In this document: positions 1-13,300 of the stretch, piece by piece
Position numbering within the stretch: position 1 is the first letter of the stretch
How the letters are laid out: each line of letters starts with the position of its first letter
Source: Eonycteris spelaea
Lineage: Eukaryota; Chordata; Mammalia; Chiroptera; Pteropodidae
DNA length: 64,000 nucleotides
Direction: 5' to 3'
NCBI GenBank assembly: GCA_003508835.1
Contig: PUFA01000551.1
Location: 62,001 to 126,000 of the forward strand
Program-made: the position numbers and the translations under genes
Notes under the pieces: generated by a model
The model's input: only the letters and a program-made list of their open reading frames with translations
Databases searched by the model: none
Told to the model about the DNA's origin: nothing

Positions 1-289
1 ATTACAAAAATAATCTTTGTGACGTTTTTCCTTTTTTTTTTTTTGAAATAATTTCAAGCTCACAAAAAACTTGGAAGTATAGTACAAAGAACATTTTTTT
101 TCTAAACCATTTGAGAGTAAATTTCTAAACACGGACCTCCAAAACCCTGAAAACTTTAGTATGCAATTCTTACAAGGACATTCTACTACATAATCACAGT
201 ACTACCAAGATCAAGAAATAATATTGATATATTACCTCCACCTGATCCTCAGACCTTATTTGAGTTCCATCAATTGACTCAGTAATGTC

Positions 290-526
290 CTTTATAGCAG
301 TGGTCCCCAAACTTTTTGGCACCAGGGACCTATGAGAATCTAATAACTGTTGATCTGAGGTGGAGTGGAGGCTGTGATGCTAGTGCTGGGAGCAGCCGCA
401 AATACAGATGAAGCTTCACTTGCTCTCCCCCTATTCACCTCCTGCTGTGTGCCCCAGTTCCTAACAGGCCATGGATTGGTACCAGTCCATAGCCAGGGAA
501 TTGACCCCCCTCCCCCTGCTTTATAG
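290..526. mobile_element. Short hAT-type DNA transposon with 8-bp target-site duplication
   Basis: The element runs from CAGTGGTCCCCAAAC at 298 to a terminus ending CCCCCTG at 518. The perfect 8-bp duplication CTTTATAG lies at 290-297 and 519-526, as expected for hAT transposition. The terminal repeats are imperfect inverted copies. It has no coding capacity, so it is a non-autonomous copy. It interrupts the old L1M and is younger than it. Confidence 0.85.
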
Positions 527-885
527 GTGAAGGACCCAATTGCATTCAGTTGTTATATCTATTTGTCTCCTTTTGGCTGAGACAGTTCCTCAGTCTACTC
601 TTGAATTTCATCACCTTGATCCTGTTGAAGATTACAATAGTAGACTGTCCATCAATTTGGCTTTGTGTGACATTTCCTTATGATTAGATTCAGGTGATGC
701 ATCTCTGGCAAGAATGTCATAAAAGTGATGCTATGTTTTCATTTCATCCTATTAGGTGGCACACAATTTTAGTTTGTATTATACCAATGATGTTCACTTT
801 GAGCACAGGATTAAGGTGGTGCTTGCCAGATTTCTCCTCTGTAAAATTGTTTTTTCCCCTTTGTAATTTGTTGGTCTCCTGTGCC

Positions 886-1340
886 TGTTGTGACAAGTTA
901 CCACAAATGGGTGGCTTAAAATAACAGAAAGGTAGGTATTCTCTCACAGTTCTGGAGGCCAAGAGTCTGAGATCTAGGTGTCAGGAGGGCAGTACTCTCT
1001 CTGAAGTCTCTAGGAGAGAGTCCATTCTTTGCCTTTTCCAGCTTCTGCTGACTGTTGGCATTCCTTGACTTATGGGTGCATCCCTTTGATCTCTGCCTCT
1101 GTGGTCACATTGCCTCTTCTTTTGTCTGTCAAATCTCCCTTGACCTTACTCTTAAAAAGATGCTAGTTATTAGATTGAGGGCCCACCTAGGTAATCCAGA
1201 ATGACCTCCTCAGCTCAACTTTTTAAATTTAAATTACACCTACAAAGAACCTTTCCCCAATAAGGTAACAATTACAGGTTTCTAGGGAGAAGGACATGGA
1301 TATGGACATATCTTTTGGTGGGATACCATTTAGCCCACCA
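886..1340 (+). mobile_element. Solo LTR, MaLR-like (ERVL-MaLR)
   Basis: Sequence from 'tgttgtgacaagttaccac' through 'ctctcacagttctggaggcc' and 'ccttttccagcttctg' to 'ggacatatcttttggtgg' and 'tagcccacca' matches the common mammalian MaLR-type LTR layout. It splits the L1M, which resumes after about 1343. No clear 5-bp target duplication is seen, so the ends are approximate. Confidence 0.6.
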
Positions 1341-2347
1341 TAATAATTACAAGTGTTTTGTAGGAAGTACTTTTAAACTATGTAAATACCCATTTCTTAT
1401 CCAACTTTCACTCTCAAGTTTTTACATCCATCAATGTTTATTGGCTGAGTTAATTGTTGCTATGATGGTTGCCAAATGGTGGTTTCTAATTCCATCATTC
1501 CTTTTACATTTATTAGTTGGCATGCAAACATAAAGGAAATGTCATTGATCTCTCATTTATTTGTTTTCTTAAGTGTGTATTAGTTTGAACTCATGGATTC
1601 CTATTTTATTCAATGGGTTATGATTCGTTACTATCATTTTTTTATTTTGAAATCTAAATTTTTCTAGACTTGGTCAGTGGGACCTTCTTCAGGCTGGCTA
1701 CTGTATCTTTTTGTTGTGTTCCATCATTGTTGGAGTACTTTTTTATTTGGGGTACAAAAAGCTAATCCAGGCTTATCTTGCATCTTCCCTGCTGCAGCCC
1801 TGGAATAGCCATTTCTCCAAGAAGTTTCCTATTCCTTTACATGGAGAATGATCTTTAGGAACCTAGATGAGGCTATTAGGGTGTTTATTGTCATTGGGAT
1901 GTCATTGCTTCCACACCTTATTGGCAGACAGAGCCAGAGACCATATACATGGATCCATACACATGCACACACCCATCTATGTATTCATTTCTATATCTAT
2001 CTAAATGTATATAGATGTTGAAAACAGTGAGCTCACAGCTTCCAATTGAATACAATACTGGAGGATTCATTCTAGTTTTCTCCCTTTCCATATGTACAGC
2101 TCTCCAACAGTAAAGAACCTGGCAACCCTTATCCTCTATATATTTACTTATTGGATCAATATCCCTGGTAAGTAACTGACCGCAAATTACCACTGCCAGT
2201 CTCTTTAACAGTTGTCCTTCTTACCTTTCTTGGGCTCTGACAGCCTGCACCAGGCTACCTTCCCCCAACCCTTTACAGAGTCCTACTTTTCTTGGCCGCA
2301 TCTGACTGGTTTTAGACTCAATTATTCTGGAAGGAAGGGGGAAAATT

Positions 2348-2434
2348 AATAATAATAACAATAGTAGTCATAGTAGTAGTAGTAGTAGTAGTAGGAGGAG
2401 GAGGAGGAGGAGGAGGAGGAGGAGAGGAGGAGGT
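2348..2434. repeat. (AGT)n-(AGG)n trinucleotide microsatellite
   Basis: About eight AGT repeats are followed by about a dozen AGG/GAG repeats, with one interruption near the end. Compound trinucleotide tract with no linked gene. Confidence 0.95.
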
Positions 2435-2544
2435 TACTTTTATCTCCCCAAGGATTGGTAATTTTTCAAAAAAGCAACTCAAATAGAAGGCAAACAAAAG
2501 TCCCTTACAACTCTCTCCCTACTCAATGCCAACCACTGTATGGA

Positions 2545-3270
2545 GTGTTACAAGTTTACTGTGAGCCTTTTGAGATGTCTACAGGTTTCACTTGCTTTAT
2601 TACAACAGCCTCAATAGCTCTCCTGCCTTCTCTGTTTGCTTTCCTGCAATTTATTTTCAGCACAACAACCAGCTTTCTTTTAACAAGAAGATCAGATTAT
2701 GTCATGCTCAAAATTCTGCAGTTGCTCATTTCACTCAGTAAAAGCCACAGTCCTTACAGTGGGCCACACTTTGGCCCTGTAGGCATAATTTGCCACTCCT
2801 CTGCCCTTCTAACTTTATCTGTACAATGGCTCCCAACCTTTCTTCAAGTTGCTCCAGCATCTCTAGCCTCATAATGTGCCCTTAAGCTTCTGGTTTAGGA
2901 TGGTGCCCTGGCTTTTTTTCTTGGCCTCTTCCCTGAGACATCGATGTGACCTCCTCACCTCCTCCATAATATCTTGTCAACTAGGCCTACCCTGACCACA
3001 CTGACATGATGTTCTTCACCCTCCCCTGCATTCCCGACCCGCCCCATACCTACTCTATTTGTTTCTTTTGCTCATAGCCTTTTCATTCTAACATATGATG
3101 TAATTTCCTTTTAAAATTATGTTTATTGTATATCTCTGCATTGTTAGAACATAAACACCCCAATAAAAGGAAACTATGTTTGTTCACTGGTTTTTCCCAA
3201 GTGTCTGGAAGCTTTGTACAATGTCTGTATACCACAGTGCTCAATAAATATTGTTTCCATCAATATATGT
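2545..3270 (+). mobile_element. LINE L2 fragment, sense
   Basis: The L2 3' half is recognisable: 'ccaaagtcctta'-type and 'ctggccc'-type blocks, the 'ttccctgagac..tgtgacctcctcacctcc' block, 'tatgtttgttcactg', and the terminal 'agtgctcaataaatattgtt'. The open frame across 2455-2874 lies in this repeat and is not a gene. Confidence 0.75.
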
Positions 3271-3875
3271 TGAAGTAGTTATTCTTGGATTAATTTCTTT
3301 CTCTGTCTCTAAATAGCAACATATGCTTCTGCAATTTGATTTTTTTTACTTAATATGTCTTTTCCTTTTATTTTAGTGATATTAATTTAAATCTTATTTT
3401 AATTAGTGCTTGGTGTATAGATGAAATTTATAGGACTATCGATAAGATTATCCAATTTTTCTATACTATAAACAAGATCTTGTATAATTCAAGTTTCAGT
3501 GTCCGCTTGTATAAAATAGAGACAGTATTTACCTCATAAAAGACTGAGGTTTAAAAGAAGTCCTAAAGTAATACCTCATAAATCTTTTATTATATATTTT
3601 TTATTACCATTGTTATTATTGTTACACGTTATTCTGCTGCTATAAGCCTCTTTGTGACTAAGTAATACCATTTCTCTAAAGAAGCAATTGCTAGATAAGC
3701 TTATTTTTAATCAACACTGTCAATTGACTCCCCAGTGCTGTCACCTTCCTAAAGTATGTCAATATAGGTATACTTGTAGACTTAATAATTTTTGTCAATC
3801 TGATGGACGAAAACAATAATACCTTTGTGTTGTTTTGATTCTCATTTTCAAGATCTGTCAGTTATTAAGGAACAT

Positions 3876-3928
3876 TTTTTCTTTTCTTTCTTTCCTTTCT
3901 TTCTTTCAGTCTTTCTTTCTTTCTTTCT

Positions 3929-4008
<80 letters not shown>

Positions 4009-4010
4009 TG
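3876..4010. repeat. (CTTT)n polypyrimidine microsatellite
   Basis: More than 25 near-perfect CTTT units with a few interruptions near the left end. The open frames here encode only low-complexity serine-phenylalanine or lysine-glutamate-arginine repeats. Confidence 0.97.
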
Positions 4011-4229
4011 CCAAGCATGTAGTTTTCATCTTTCATTACATTTTGCTCTCTAAAGACTGTCCTGACAATTCAAAATCACATTGATTGGATTGACTACCTT
4101 CTAGTTTGTCACGAGGTATGTTACTTTTGCAAATGGTAATTGCACTTTGTTAGTGTCACTATCCAGAAGTGTGGAGTAGGTAGAGTGGAGACAGGATCAG
4201 CCTCTATCAGCAAAGTCACAGGCTCAGAA

Positions 4230-4800
4230 CATAAAGTTGACCCAAGGAAATTCTTAGAGCTTAATACTTCCTGAGTGTGTATTTTACATTCATAAACTGG
4301 TCTATGGAGACAGCAGTGAACAAGGCACACAGGATCTTTGCCCTCATATCATATAGTCTGGTAGGACAGACAAATGTAAAGGAAATAGACAATTACATAA
4401 AAGCTTAGGAATTATAGATTGTAGTAATTATTTTTGAAGGAAATAAATAAGATAATACATATAAGGCCACTTTGGATGGAGTGATCAGAAAAGATCTCTC
4501 TGAAAAGGTGACATTTGAGTTGAGACCTGAAAACGAGCCATGTCTAGGAAGAGCTGGGGAAACAAAAGATGCAAAGGCTTTGAGACAGGAAAGGGCATAA
4601 TGTGTTCAAAGAACTTGGGAGAGTGTTAGAGTGAATAAGGGGAGAGCAGAGCAAGTGTAAGAAAGGCAGAAGCCAGGTACTGTAGGTCCTTCTAAGCCAT
4701 GATAAAGTGTTTGGTTCTCATCTCAAGGGTAATAGACAGTAGAATGTTTTAAACAATGAAATGGCATAATCCAATTTATGTTTGTCAAAATCACCACAGT
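4230..4800 (-). mobile_element. LINE L2 fragment, antisense
   Basis: Reads as the reverse complement of the L2 3' region: 'gacagcagtgaacaaggcacacagg', 'tctctctgaaaaggtgacatttgag', 'tgcaaaggctttgagacagg' and 'ggtccttctaagccatgataaag'. No coding potential. Confidence 0.7.
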
Positions 4801-4904
4801 TTCTTGTTCAATCTTCCTTTTTAGGAAGCTCTAAGGCATACTCCTCTTTTAGTGATTTCTAGGTCATATCATTTCCTACAGCATACTAAAATCTACAACT
4901 GATC

Positions 4905-5310
4905 ACACACACCCTAGATTTGTTATTCTCAAATTTTAGAGTTAGTCAGAATTACTTGGGAAGCTTGATAAAAATGGGTACTCTAGGCCTTGTCTCCAGA
5001 ATTCTGATTTAGTAGGCCTGGGGTGGAAGCTAGAAACCTCCATTTTACCAAACCCTTAGGTCAGTGGAGTGTGCATTAGAACTTCAGTCTGCATTAGAAC
5101 TAATTGGAGGGTTTTATTAAAATACAGATTATGTGCCCCACCTCTAAAATTTCTGATTTATCAGGTCTGGTATGGGGCTCAAGAATCTTCATTTTAAAAA
5201 AGTTCTCAAATAATACTGATCCTACTGGTCCAGGAACCACACTTTAAGAACTACTCCCCAAGATGGTTCTAATAAAGGTGATCCCTGAAACCACACTTTG
5301 AGAAACATAG
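4905..5310. mobile_element. Two adjacent short hAT-Charlie-type (MER20-like) copies
   Basis: The motif 'agaattacttgggaagcttgataaaaat...ctgatttagtaggcctggggtgg' occurs at about 4905-5060. A second, diverged version ('cattagaactaattggaggg...ctgatttatcaggtctggtatggggc') follows at about 5065-5310 and ends in 'accacactttgagaaacat'. Both are non-coding remnants. Exact subfamily is uncertain. Confidence 0.6.
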
Positions 5311-5369
5311 GCTCAGAGACTAAAGCTAATCTGACCAATATGTCATAAAGAGCCTTTGTAGTATCTCTG

Positions 5370-6015
5370 CAGTCTATTGTTCTGGCCTCATCTTCTTCTA
5401 CCCAGTCTGTGCCTTAGGCCATCCCTAGCACTCTTTGTTCTTGACACGAACACTTCTCACCATTCCTGGAACTTGTGGTAACTGTGCATACTTCTAGGCT
5501 TTTGTACATACTGTTCCTTCTCCTTATAATGCCTTTTCCCCAAACATTCTCTTAAGTTTCTGCTCAAATGTTATTTCTTCTGCGTTGAGTGTCCCCTATC
5601 CCTCTGCTAGGAATTGTTGCTCCTTTCATTGAATTACCTAACAATTTGTGTATATATCTAATGTAGGGGCTTGAAAACTTCTTTGATATACTAGTAAAAA
5701 AAAATCATTTTATATTGCAACCAATAAACATATATTGATACATTACATAAAATTAAAATATGATTTCATAAAGTAATGCTTGTCTTAATACTCTATTTCA
5801 TTTTTTAAAAATGTTGCCTGTGACTTTTAAAATTGACTGTCATATGAAACAGCTCAAGTACACTTTTCTCATATCACATTATAGTTGTTTTATATTTATG
5901 TTCTCAGTTAAAGTGTGATCTATTGAAGGTCAAAGCTGTATCTTATTCATTATGTGTTCCCAAAGCCTACTAAAGATGTTAGTAGATAATCAATAAGCAT
6001 TTATGTGATTAATGA
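5370..6015 (+). mobile_element. LINE L2 fragment, sense
   Basis: L2-like blocks: 'tgctcaaatgttatttcttctg', 'gtgtcccctatccctc', 'gatctattgaaggtcaaagctgtatcttattcat' and a terminal 'agatgttagtagataatcaataagcatttatgtgattaatgaata'. An unrelated AT-rich stretch lies around 5660-5860. Confidence 0.6.
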
Positions 6016-6704
6016 ATAAATACAAGGGCCCATTTCATTTGATTGTCCTTATCCAATACTGATAAAACATTAATATGTAACTAAACACAGGCCAATTGGA
6101 TCCAGTTCAGTTTTTGAACTAACTGGATACATATATGGAAATCAATGAAAATCAACCCCTATCCCTTGCCATACATAAAAATTAACTCAAATGGATCATG
6201 AATCCTCACATGGCTGAAAGAGAAATATTTGTGTTTTTCTTATAAGAAATTAATCCACTTTCATAACCTAAATACCTTCCAAAGGATCCACTTTCTAAAA
6301 CTACCACATTGAGAGTTAGGATTTCAACATGAATTTGGGGTGGTGGGGCACAAACATTCAGTATAATACCTAAACTATAACATTTCTGGAAAAAGACACA
6401 GGAGAAAAATCTTTGCAACTTGGAATAGGCAATCATTTTTTTAAAAACACAAAGCAAAAAACAAAAAAGAAAAGGTTGGTATGTTGGACTTTATCACAAC
6501 ATAAACTTTTGCTCTTAGAAAGATACTGTTAAGGAAATAAAAAGGCAAACCATAGACTAAGAAAAAGTCTTTCAGCAAATATATTGGACTTGTATGTAGA
6601 ATATGTAAAGACTCCCCAAATACAATAATAAGTGATGAACAAACGATTTTGAAAATAAGCAAAAAGAATTGAATGGATAATTTTACCAATGAAGAAATAC
6701 AATA

Positions 6705-9219
6705 CTTCTGGTCAAGATGGCAGAGTAGGGTAAACTTTATGTTTGCCTCCTCCTATGACCACATCAAAAAATTATGACTAAATTATAGAAACAACCATCA
6801 CTGAGAACCATCTGAAGACTAGCTGAACAGAATCCTATAAACTATGGATATAAGAAGAAGCCATGATAAGACTAATAGGAGGGGTGGAAACATGGAGAAA
6901 GCAGGTGTGGTGACTAAGAATCTAGAAGGGCATCTCGAAGAGGCCCACACGCTGAATCCCTTGCTCACAAATATACTTGCTCTAACCTTGTAGGGACAGT
7001 AAGTAGCTCAAAACACCAAGGACATATAGAGAGCCTGGGTTGACTAGATCAGGGTAAGTGTTGGAGGGGCAGGGGTCAGGGCAGCTCTCTCCAGAGACAA
7101 AAGTGCGGGCAGGCACCATTTCTCCTTTGTTGAGCCATTTCCCCACCCAGCTGGCAGGTGTAGGTGGGTACCAAATCTGAGCTCCCCATTAACTGGATAA
7201 AAATTCACCTTGCTCTAGTATTTCCCTGAGACCCTACTCCACCCAATTCACATAGTTGTTCAGAGCTAATTTCAGTGGGTTTTCCCAGAAAGCAATCTGC
7301 CTTGGCTCATGCTGTGGACTTTCCTAAACATTCTTAAAGGTCCACAAACCCCAAATAAGCAGTGGCTGGCCTAAGCATGTCCTGTACCTCTTGCTAAGAG
7401 CCTCAAGTTTGGCACAGATGATGACCAGTCTCATCTTGTATTGTAACACCTATCAGGTGGCTCCAGGTTTGGTACAGCTGCAACCAGTGTTGATTTAAAT
7501 GTAGATTCAACTAAGTGGCCACAAGCCTGATAGAAGTGTGGTTGCTTTCAGCTTACACTGTGGTGTTCAACACAGGGTCCCAAGACTGGCACTAGTGGCA
7601 GTCCACCTCAGTTCTCAGAGTAGGGGCTCCAAAGCATCTCCAATCACAGCACAAGTGGTAATCAATTACAGGTAAATTTGTAGATCCCACCAGGCACCCT
7701 CAATCCAGGAACAAATGGTGGCTGACCTTTGCCTGCACCAAAGCCCCTCCTGGAGGACCCAGAGCTGATATACACTTGGTGGCCAACTTCAGACCATACC
7801 AGAGAACCATCCAACCGGTTCCACAAATTACACCCAAACAGCAGACACGGCTGATACCAGAGATGCACTAAAGAGACTACCAATCTATGGAGTTAGCCCC
7901 TGTACAATAGCTTATCCACTACAGTCATGTCCAACTCTCACAGCCAGTCAATCTGAGAGTCAACCACACCCACTATTATGGCAACAATAACCAAGGTTCA
8001 TCTTCAACAGGAGGGCACACACAACCAACACAAGGGACACACCTGGAGTACCTGGCTCAGGTGACCAGGAAGACTGCGCTACTGAGCACCACAGGACACC
8101 TACTATAAAAGACCATTCTACCAAGATTGAGAGACATAGCAAATCTACCTAATACATAGAAACAAACACAAGGAGGCAGTCAAAACGAGGAAACAAAGAA
8201 ACATGTCCCAAACGAAAGACAAAACTCCAGAAAAAGAGCTAAATAAAGTGCAAACCAATACCTACAAGAAACAGAGTTCAAAACACTGGTTATAAGGATG
8301 CTCAATAAACTTACAGAAGGAATAGATGAACTCAGTAAGAACTTCAACAGATAGAAGCCATAAAAAAGAACCTTTCAAAAATGGAGAATACAATACGTGA
8401 AATGAAGAATTAATAACAGATTAGGTAAAGCAGAGGATTGCATCAGTGATCTAGAAGACAGGGCAGTGGAAAACACCCAATCAGAATAGCAAAAAGAAAA
8501 AAGAATTTTAAAAAATGAGGCTAGTTTAAGGAACTTCTAGGACAATTTCAAGTATACCAACACTTATATCACAGGGATACCAGAAAGAGAAGAGAGAGAG
8601 AGAAAGGAATCAAAAACCTATTTGAAGAAATAATGACTGAAAACTTCCCTAACCTGGTGAAGGAAATAGACATACAAGTCCAGGAAGTGAACAGCATCTC
8701 AAACAAGATAACCCAAAACAGGCCCACACCAAGACACATCATAATTAAAATGCCAAAGGTTAAGTCGAAGAGAGAATTGTGAGTACCAAGAGAAAAGCAA
8801 TTTGTTACCTGTAAGAAAACTTGCATAAGACTGTCAGATAATTTCTCAATAGAAACTTTCCCAGCCAGAATGGATTGTTGCAAAAATATTTAAAGTAATG
8901 AAAAGTAAGGACCAATAATCAAGATTACTCTACCCAGTAAGGCTATAATTTAGAATCCAAGAAGAGATAAAGAGTTTCCAAACGAGAAAAAGCTAAAGGA
9001 ATTAATTAACACTAAACCAGTATTATAAGAAATGTTAAAGGTTCCTGTTTAAGTAGAAAAGATAAAAAAAATAAATTAAAAAATATAAGAAAAAGAAAAA
9101 ACGCTCACTGACAAAGGTAAACACTTAATAAAAGCAGCAAATCAACCAACTATAAAGCTAGTACTAAGGTCAAAAAGCAAAAGTAGGAAGATCATGTGTA
9201 ATTATAGCAATAAATTCCA

Positions 9220-9269
<50 letters not shown>

Positions 9270-10385
9270 AAATAATGACCAAAACATTAATGTGGAGGGA
9301 TAGAGTAAAAATTGTAATGATTTTAGAAAATATTCGAACTTAAGCAACCATCAACATAAAAACTGCTATAAACATAGCTCGGTATATAGAAATCACATGG
9401 TAATCACAAACCCAAAATATACAAGGGATATACAAGAAATAAAGAGAAAAAAATCCATCACAGCACTATAGAAAGTCATCGAAATATGAATATTAAGAAA
9501 GCAAGAAAATAAGAAAGGAACAGAAGAACTACAAACAGCAAGAAAACAATAAAATGGCAATAACTACATACTTATTAATAATTATTTTCAATATAAATGA
9601 ACTAAATGTTCCAATCAAAAGACGTAGGGTGGCTGAATTGTTAAAACAAACAAAGAAATAAGCAAACAAACAGTTCTATACATATGCTGCCTACAAGAAA
9701 CTCACTTTAGATCAAAAGACATACATGGACTGAAAGGAAAGGGGTGGAAAAAGACATTTTATGCAATGGAAAAGAAAAAGGCTGTAACAAGAGACGAAGA
9801 AGGGAATTTCATAATGACAAAGGGATAGATCCAAAAAGAGGATATGACTCTTGTAAATATTTACACATCCAATTTAGGAGCACCTCAGTATAAAAAAACA
9901 AATATTGATAGACATAAAGGGAGAGAGTAGCAGTGTAATACAGTAATAGTAGGGGACATTAACACCTCTTTGACATCAATGGATAAATCATTCAAACAGA
10001 TAATCAAAAAGGAAATAGTGGCCTTATATGCCACATTAGACTAGGTAAGTTTAATGGACATGTTTCAAACATTTCACCTTAAGCAGTAGCATATACATTC
10101 TTTTCAATTACAAACGGAGCATTATCCAGGATAGATCATGTTAGGCCACAAACAAGTCTCAATAAATTTAAGATTGAAATCATATCAAGTGCCTTCTCTG
10201 ACCACAATGGTATGAAACTAGAAATCAATTACAAGGAAAAAAAACTAAAAAAAATACACAAACATGTGGAGGGTAATAATATGCATTTAAGCAAGAAATA
10301 GGTTAACAATGAGATCAAGGAAGAAAACAAAATGATTTCTTAAGAAAAAAAACAAATAAATAATAAGATAATAAAAATAATAAAA
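6705..10385 (+). mobile_element. LINE-1, sense, 5' end present, 3' half missing
   Basis: Starts near 'ggtcaagatggcagagtagg', the 5' UTR motif shared with the L1 at 23045. It continues through a GC-richer 5' UTR (to about 8150), a decayed ORF1 (about 8200-9050; coiled-coil then RNA-binding region, for example around 8640-8880), a spacer with (CA)n at 9222-9263, and the endonuclease part of ORF2 (about 9540-10330). Many stops and frameshifts disable it. It ends in an A-rich stretch where an antisense L1 begins. No 3' UTR or rest of ORF2 follows. Confidence 0.85.
9222..9263. repeat. (CA)n microsatellite inside L1
   Basis: About 21 CA units in the spacer between ORF1 and ORF2 of the surrounding sense L1. 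Confidence 0.95.
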
Positions 10386-13300
10386 TAATTAGATTATGTA
10401 AGTTTTAAGTGAACAATTCTATAATACATTGTCTTTATATTACATTGTGTGCTCACAACCCAGAGACAAGTCTCCTTTCATCATCATATGTTTGACCACA
10501 TTTAACCTCTTCAATCTCCCTCACTTTCCCCTCTGATAACCGTCACACTGTTGTCTGTGTCTCTGAATTTGTTTGGTTTGTTTGTTGATTTCTTTTTATA
10601 TCTCACATATGAGTTGAAAATCATGTCTCTTGTCGCTTTCCATTTGACTTTGCTTAGCATGATACTCTCAAAACCCATTCATGTCGTCACAAATGGCAGT
10701 ATTTCATCCTTTCTTATGGCTAAGTAGTATTCCATTGCTTATATGTGTGACATCTCCTTTATCCAATCAAATATCAAAGGGCACTTGAATTGTCCCCAGG
10801 TCTTGGCTATTGTGAATAATGCTGCAATGAACACAGGGATATGTATACCTTTTTGAATAGAGGTTTTCAAATTTTTCAGGTAGATACCAAGAAGAGGAAT
10901 TGCTGGGTCATACGGTATAGTTCTGTTCCTAATTTTTGGAGGAAACTCCATACTGTTTTTCACAGTAGCTGTACCAGTTTACATTCTCACTAGCAGTGTA
11001 CAAAGGTTTCTTTTTCTCCACATTTCTTGTCTTGTTGATAATAGCCATTCTAACAGGTGTGAGGCAGTATCTCATTGGAGCTTTGATTTGCATTTTCCTA
11101 TGGCAAGCGAAGTCAAGCATCTTTTCATGTTTCTGTTGACCATTCATATGTCTTCCTGGGAAAAATGTCAGTTCAGGTCCTCTGTTCATTTTTTAATTGG
11201 ATTGTTTGTTATTTTTGTCATTTAGTTGTATGAGTTCTTTATATATTTTGGATAGTAGCCCCATATTGAAGGTGTTGTTTGCAAGCATCTTCTTCCATTC
11301 AGTTGGTTTACATTTCTGTTTTGTTGATGGTTTCTTTTGTTGTGCAGAGTTTCTTCAGTTTGATGTAGACCCATTCATGTAGTATTGCTTTTACTTCCCT
11401 TGCCTTTGGGGTCAAATTCTTAAAATCCTTTCTAAATCCAAGGTCCATAAGCTTAGTATCTGTTTTCTTTTATGTATTTTATTGTTTCAGGTCTTCCATT
11501 TAAGAGTTAGTAGGTGTGTGTGGTATCAAATAGTTTCATTCTTTTGCATGTGGCTCTCCAATTTTCCCAGTCATTTATTGAAGAGGCTTTCCTTTCTCTA
11601 TAGGATCTTTTTGGATCCTTGGTTGAAAATTTTTTGCTCTATGTACATGTGGGTTTTTTCCTGGGCTGTCAGTTTTGTTGGTCTCTGTGTCTGTTTTTCT
11701 GCCTGCACCATACTGTTTTGATTACTGCAGCTTTGTAGTATAATTTAAAGTCAGGGAGTGTGATATCTCTGGCTTTGTTCTTATATCTCAGGACTGCTTT
11801 GGCTATTCAGGGTATTTTATGATTCCATACACATTTGATGATTTTTTTTTGTTCCATTTCTTTGAAAAATACCACTGCGATTTTGAAGGGGATTGTATTA
11901 AATCTGCATATCACTTTGGGTAATATGGCCATTTTAACTATGTTGATTCTTCCAATCCATGAACAGGGAATATCTTTCCATTTCTTTATGTCTTCTTCAA
12001 TTTCTTTCTACAGTGACTTGTAGTTTTCAGTGTATAGGTTCTTCACATCTTTTAAGTTTATTCCCAGATATTTTTTTCTTTTTGTTGCAATTGCAAATGA
12101 AAATTTTTCCATTTTTTGATATTTCATTGTTAATAATTAGGAATGCAAGGCATTTTTTGTACATTGATTTTGTATCCTGCAAATTTACTGTATTTGTTCT
12201 TTGTTTCTATAGTTTTTTTTTTTTTTTGGTGGGATCTTTAGTGTTTTCTATATGTAGAATCATGTCATCTGCAAAAAGTGACAATTTTACTTCTTCATTC
12301 CCAATTTGCCTTTTATTCCTTTCTTTTGCCTGATTGTCCTGGCCAAGTCTTCCAGTACTATGTTCAGTAACAGTGGTGAGAGCAGGCATCTTTGTCATGT
12401 TTCTGACGTTAGAGTAAAAAGCTTTTCATTTTTCACTATTGGGTATGATTTAGGGAGTGTTTGTCATACATGGCCTTTATTGTGTTGAGGTACTTTCCTT
12501 CTATAGCCATTTTATTGAGTGTTTTAATCATAAATGAATGTTGTATCTTGTCAAATACTTTTTCTGCATCTATTAGTATATGATTTTTATCTTTTATTTT
12601 GTTAATTTGGTGTATCACATTGTTTGACTTATGTCTGTTGAACCATCCTTGTGCCCCTGGAATGAGCCCCACTTGATCATGATGTATTATCTTTTTAATG
12701 TATTGTTGTATTCAATTTGCTAGTATTTTGTTTAGGATTTTTGCATCTATATTCATCAGAGATATTGGTCTGCAATTTTTTTGTATGTATGTGTTGTCCT
12801 TGCCAGCTTTTGATTCAGGATAATGGTGGCCTCATCAAATGAGGTAAGAAATTTTGTCTCTTTTTCAATATTTTGAAACAGTTTGAGAAGGAGGGATATC
12901 AAATCTTCTTTGAATGCTTGGTAGAATGTACTAGTGAAGCCATCTGGTCCTGGAGTTTTATTTTTTGGAAGGTTTTTAATGACTGTTTAAACTGTCTTAC
13001 TGTTGATCAGTCTGTTTAGAGTTTCCAGTCTTCATGATTCTGTCTAGGAAGGTTATATATTTCTAAGAACTTGTCCATTTCTCCTACGTTATTGAATTTG
13101 GTGGTGTATACCCTTTCATAGTATTCTTGCATAGTTTTTTATATTTCTATGGTATCCACTTAACTTCTCTTTCATTTCTGATTTTGCTTGAGTTTTTATT
13201 CCTTAGCAAGTCTAGCCCAAAGTTCGTCAATTTTATTAATCTCTTCAAAGAACCATCTCTCTGTTGCATTATTTCTTTTGCCTTTTTGTTCTCTGTTTTG

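Larger units (their letters stand above)
45..2215 (-). mobile_element. Old L1M-type LINE-1, antisense, interrupted by younger insertions
   Basis: Segments 45-289, 527-880 and 1343-2215 read as one antisense fragment of an old mammalian L1M element. The order of sequence is the same as in the relative at 51670-52830. Landmarks shared with that copy include the 'gaaatcatttta/gaaataatttca' start, the 'cctcagtc' and 'atgattagattcaggt' blocks and the 'cattgcttcc' end. A hAT element (298-518) and an LTR (about 886-1340) split it. No intact reading frame remains. Family assignment is from memory. Confidence 0.6.

Noticed and set aside
2455..2874. 139-codon plus-strand open frame
   Set aside because: Lies in an L2 repeat and has no known domain or splice context.
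3825..4053. Open frames of Ser-Phe and Lys-Glu-Arg repeats
   Set aside because: Translation of the (CTTT)n microsatellite.
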